Positions 62,469-64,000 of a stretch of DNA of 64,000 bases are shown piece after piece. The position numbers were made by a program, and so were the translations under genes. Location: the NCBI GenBank assembly GCA_951799405.1, contig OX637333.1, forward strand, positions 10,849,960 through 10,913,959. The letters run 5' to 3'. The DNA is from Agapetus fuscipes. Taxonomy: Eukaryota > Arthropoda > Insecta > Trichoptera > Glossosomatidae. Position 1 is the stretch's first letter. Each line of letters opens with the position of its first letter. Below the pieces are notes generated by a model, which saw only the letters and a list, made by a program, of their open reading frames with translations, did not search any database and was not told where the DNA came from.

Positions 62469-63519
62469 CTAGGGGCGTTGCCCCTGGCTGCTACGCAGCC
62501 CAACCCCTTAACATTTGGTGAATGTGTATATTGCGCATAGTTTCCTCGCGTTAAAATTCGGAAAACTTGTAAAATAAAAACATACAGCCTTTGTTAAAGA
62601 AAATTGACCACCCATAGTTTAAAAAATGGTTCACTTTGCAGATTTCAGCTGTGTTTCAGGGAAGATTGGCAAGAGTTGCAGGGCTTATATTAATTTGAGA
62701 TTGGGTTTTTATGTTGTAAGTCAACATGCATTATGTGTAAGCGCGAACTTATAAATGTCTGCTTGTGGGAATGCATTTAATATGAATCTCGATTGGTATG
62801 TATCTTTGCAACTTAGATTATAGAACTTAACAAAATAATTTCCTTGCCTTACAGGTTAGTATGTGGCTGACCACCCATACTGTAAGAATGGTTTACCATG
62901 AAAATTTTATCTCTGTTTGAGGAAAAGTAAGGTAAGAGTTTGTTTCAGGGAAGGTTGGCAAGAGTTGCAGGGCTTATGTTCATTTGGAATGGGCTGCTAT
63001 GTTGTAAGTACACATGCAGCATATGTAAGCGGGAACTTATACATATCTGCTTGTGGGAATGCATTTAATATAAATCTTTTAAATGATATATATCTTTGCA
63101 GCTTAGATTAGATTAGATTAGATTAGAACTTATACATGTCTGCTTGTAAGAATGCATGTAATATGAATCTCAAATGTTATATATGTTTGCAACTTAGATT
63201 ACAGATTGAAATCCATTTTTATTTGGCTTTTTTTTTTTTTAATTTGCATGAAATAAAAGAAAATGTAAAAAAAACTTTCACGTTTTGCCGCTAGATGTCA
63301 ATATTGTTCCATACATTTTCAGTATGAACAAACAGATTTTTTTCTAAAAGTTTTCATACATTTGTAAACACACACGCGAAAGCTCACAGCATTGCAGCAT
63401 ATATACAAAAATTAATTTGCCATAGGTCATGAATGTGTTTCATCTGCTGTGATGGCATTGGTTTTGAAAATCGAAACTTGACGACGAAAGACGACGACGA
63501 AGGGCAATATAATAAAGGA
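62469..63519 (-). mobile_element. Helitron copy 2 (1051 bp), compact form
   Basis: Minus strand: A|TCCTTTATTATATTG at 63519 and hairpin GGGGCAACGCCCC plus TAG|T at 62469. The empty site A|T is at 21276-21277 in RTE copy A, proving precise insertion with no target duplication. Interior: L270 units 62610-62830 and 62840-63115 and a partial unit to 63205. No coding frame for Rep/helicase. Confidence 0.92.
62610..63205 (+). repeat. L270 units inside Helitron copy 2 (two and a part)
   Basis: Unit types match those of the array in Helitron copy 1: first like 46845 ('AAGTCAACATGCATTATGTG'), second like 47061 ('ATCTCTGTTTGAGGAAAAGT') fused to another after an internal duplication at about 62940. They are separated by 'TTAGATTAGATTAGATTAGA'. 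Confidence 0.88.
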
Positions 63520-64000
63520 TGGCTATGTTATGCGAAAAGGCAAAGTTTAGTATATCCTCCCGCTGAGCATTAAGTGAGCCATATCCCATACCTCCGTGAA
63601 TTTCCTTGTAAGTTGTATTGGTCACACCCACATGTCCATTCAAGTCACCCCCAATGTAAGTAGTCTCCTCAAAAGGGATAGACTGGAGCAGGTCATCAAA
63701 GTCATCCCAAAATGTTTGCTTTTCGTGTTCTGTGCATCCCGTTTGCGGTGCATATGCAGAGACCACGTTCATCGGTGGTTGATCATCCATAGCCAACTTA
63801 ACCGACATTAAGCGGTCACTCTTTCTTTCTACATTTACAATTCTGTGTCGGAATATATCATCCAGAACAATAGCAATCCCATTTAGTTTACTCTCCAAAC
63901 CGTAATATATAAGTTTGTATCCACCGCCAATCTCTCTAGATTAAGCACCTTTCCATTTCGTCTCCTGTATACAACAGATATATATTTTTTTTTTATGTAG
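63440..64000 (-). pseudogene. RTE copy B endonuclease domain, partial at window edge
   Basis: Minus frame 63520-63898: 'IVNVERKSDRLMSVKLAMDD', 'VVSAYAPQTGCTEHEKQTFW', 'TYIGGDLNGHVGVTNTTYKE', 'GGMGYGSLNAQREDILNFAF'. GGDLNGH is the AP-endonuclease Asp/Asn motif. A frame change lies at about 63898-63945. The N-terminal part is beyond the window. Confidence 0.88.

Larger units (their letters stand above)
59405..64000 (-). mobile_element. RTE-type LINE copy B, with Helitron and L270 insertions; runs off the window
   Basis: The minus strand, 3' end at about 59405 ((GAA)n tail then 'GGCCGACCCCAAATGATGGG'), reads backwards: RT C-terminus (59604-60464), RT N-part (60523-60874), insertion 60881-61611, linker/endonuclease end (61612-62468), Helitron (62469-63519), endonuclease (63520-64000). 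It is close to copy A over its length and better preserved. Confidence 0.92.

Noticed and set aside
1..64000. CRISPR arrays, rRNA, bacterial operons, or an endogenous virus genome
   Set aside because: None seen. Short tandem repeats have no spacer structure, and the BEL integrase belongs to an LTR retrotransposon fragment without an envelope gene.

Overview
This is intron-rich, AT-rich nuclear DNA of an arthropod, most likely an insect. The evidence is a multi-exon Tret1-type sugar transporter with GT-AG introns and a dense mix of RTE-, CR1/L2- and Jockey-like LINEs, BEL/Pao, Penelope, mariner, hAT, Helitron and tRNA-derived SINEs. Lepidoptera fits the repeat mix, but nothing seen here proves it. 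No bacterial, viral, rRNA or CRISPR content was seen.

Two host genes on the + strand are supported. Gene 1 (18579-31463) has six exons of a facilitated trehalose/sugar transporter. All splice phases agree and its stop codon is present; only its first coding exon is missing or unrecognised. Gene 2 (36941-46594) is an unrecognised single-pass membrane protein with at least six exons. Its fourth exon, together with its splice donor, lies in a six-copy, 141-bp, in-frame tandem array (45446-46265).

Region by region. 0-18.5 kb is a graveyard of SINEs, LINE 3' ends ('L270' units), MITEs, a Penelope fragment with a GIY-YIG endonuclease, minisatellites, a hAT element and several long fold-backs. 18.5-31.5 kb is gene 1; its large third intron here (20085-28106) holds RTE copy A, itself broken by an L270 insertion and a CR1/Jockey-like LINE. 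31.6-36.9 kb holds a TA-flanked MITE, a SINE, an L270 LINE 3' end and a hAT element with 8-bp target duplications. 36.9-46.6 kb is gene 2; its intron 38123-44539 holds a mariner carrying a LINE, which in turn carries an L2-like LINE. 46690-52757 is a 6.07-kb Helitron holding tandem L270 units, an L270 LINE reverse transcriptase and a BEL/Pao integrase-LTR fragment. 53-58 kb is two LINEs in opposite orientations. 59-64 kb is a fold-back MITE and RTE copy B (minus strand, running off the window), which carries a 1051-bp second copy of the same Helitron family and a composite L270 insertion.

The main biological threads are these. (1) The Helitron family is defined by two copies and a clean A|T empty site visible in the paralogous RTE copy. 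(2) A tRNA-derived SINE shares its 3' tail with the L2-like LINE at 41.7-43.0 kb, its probable mobilising partner. (3) The ubiquitous L270 unit is the 3'UTR of an RTE-like LINE and has been amplified as a higher-order tandem repeat inside the Helitron. (4) The 141-bp array in gene 2 could change splicing or protein length. All calls are from reading alone; no alignment or database search was run.
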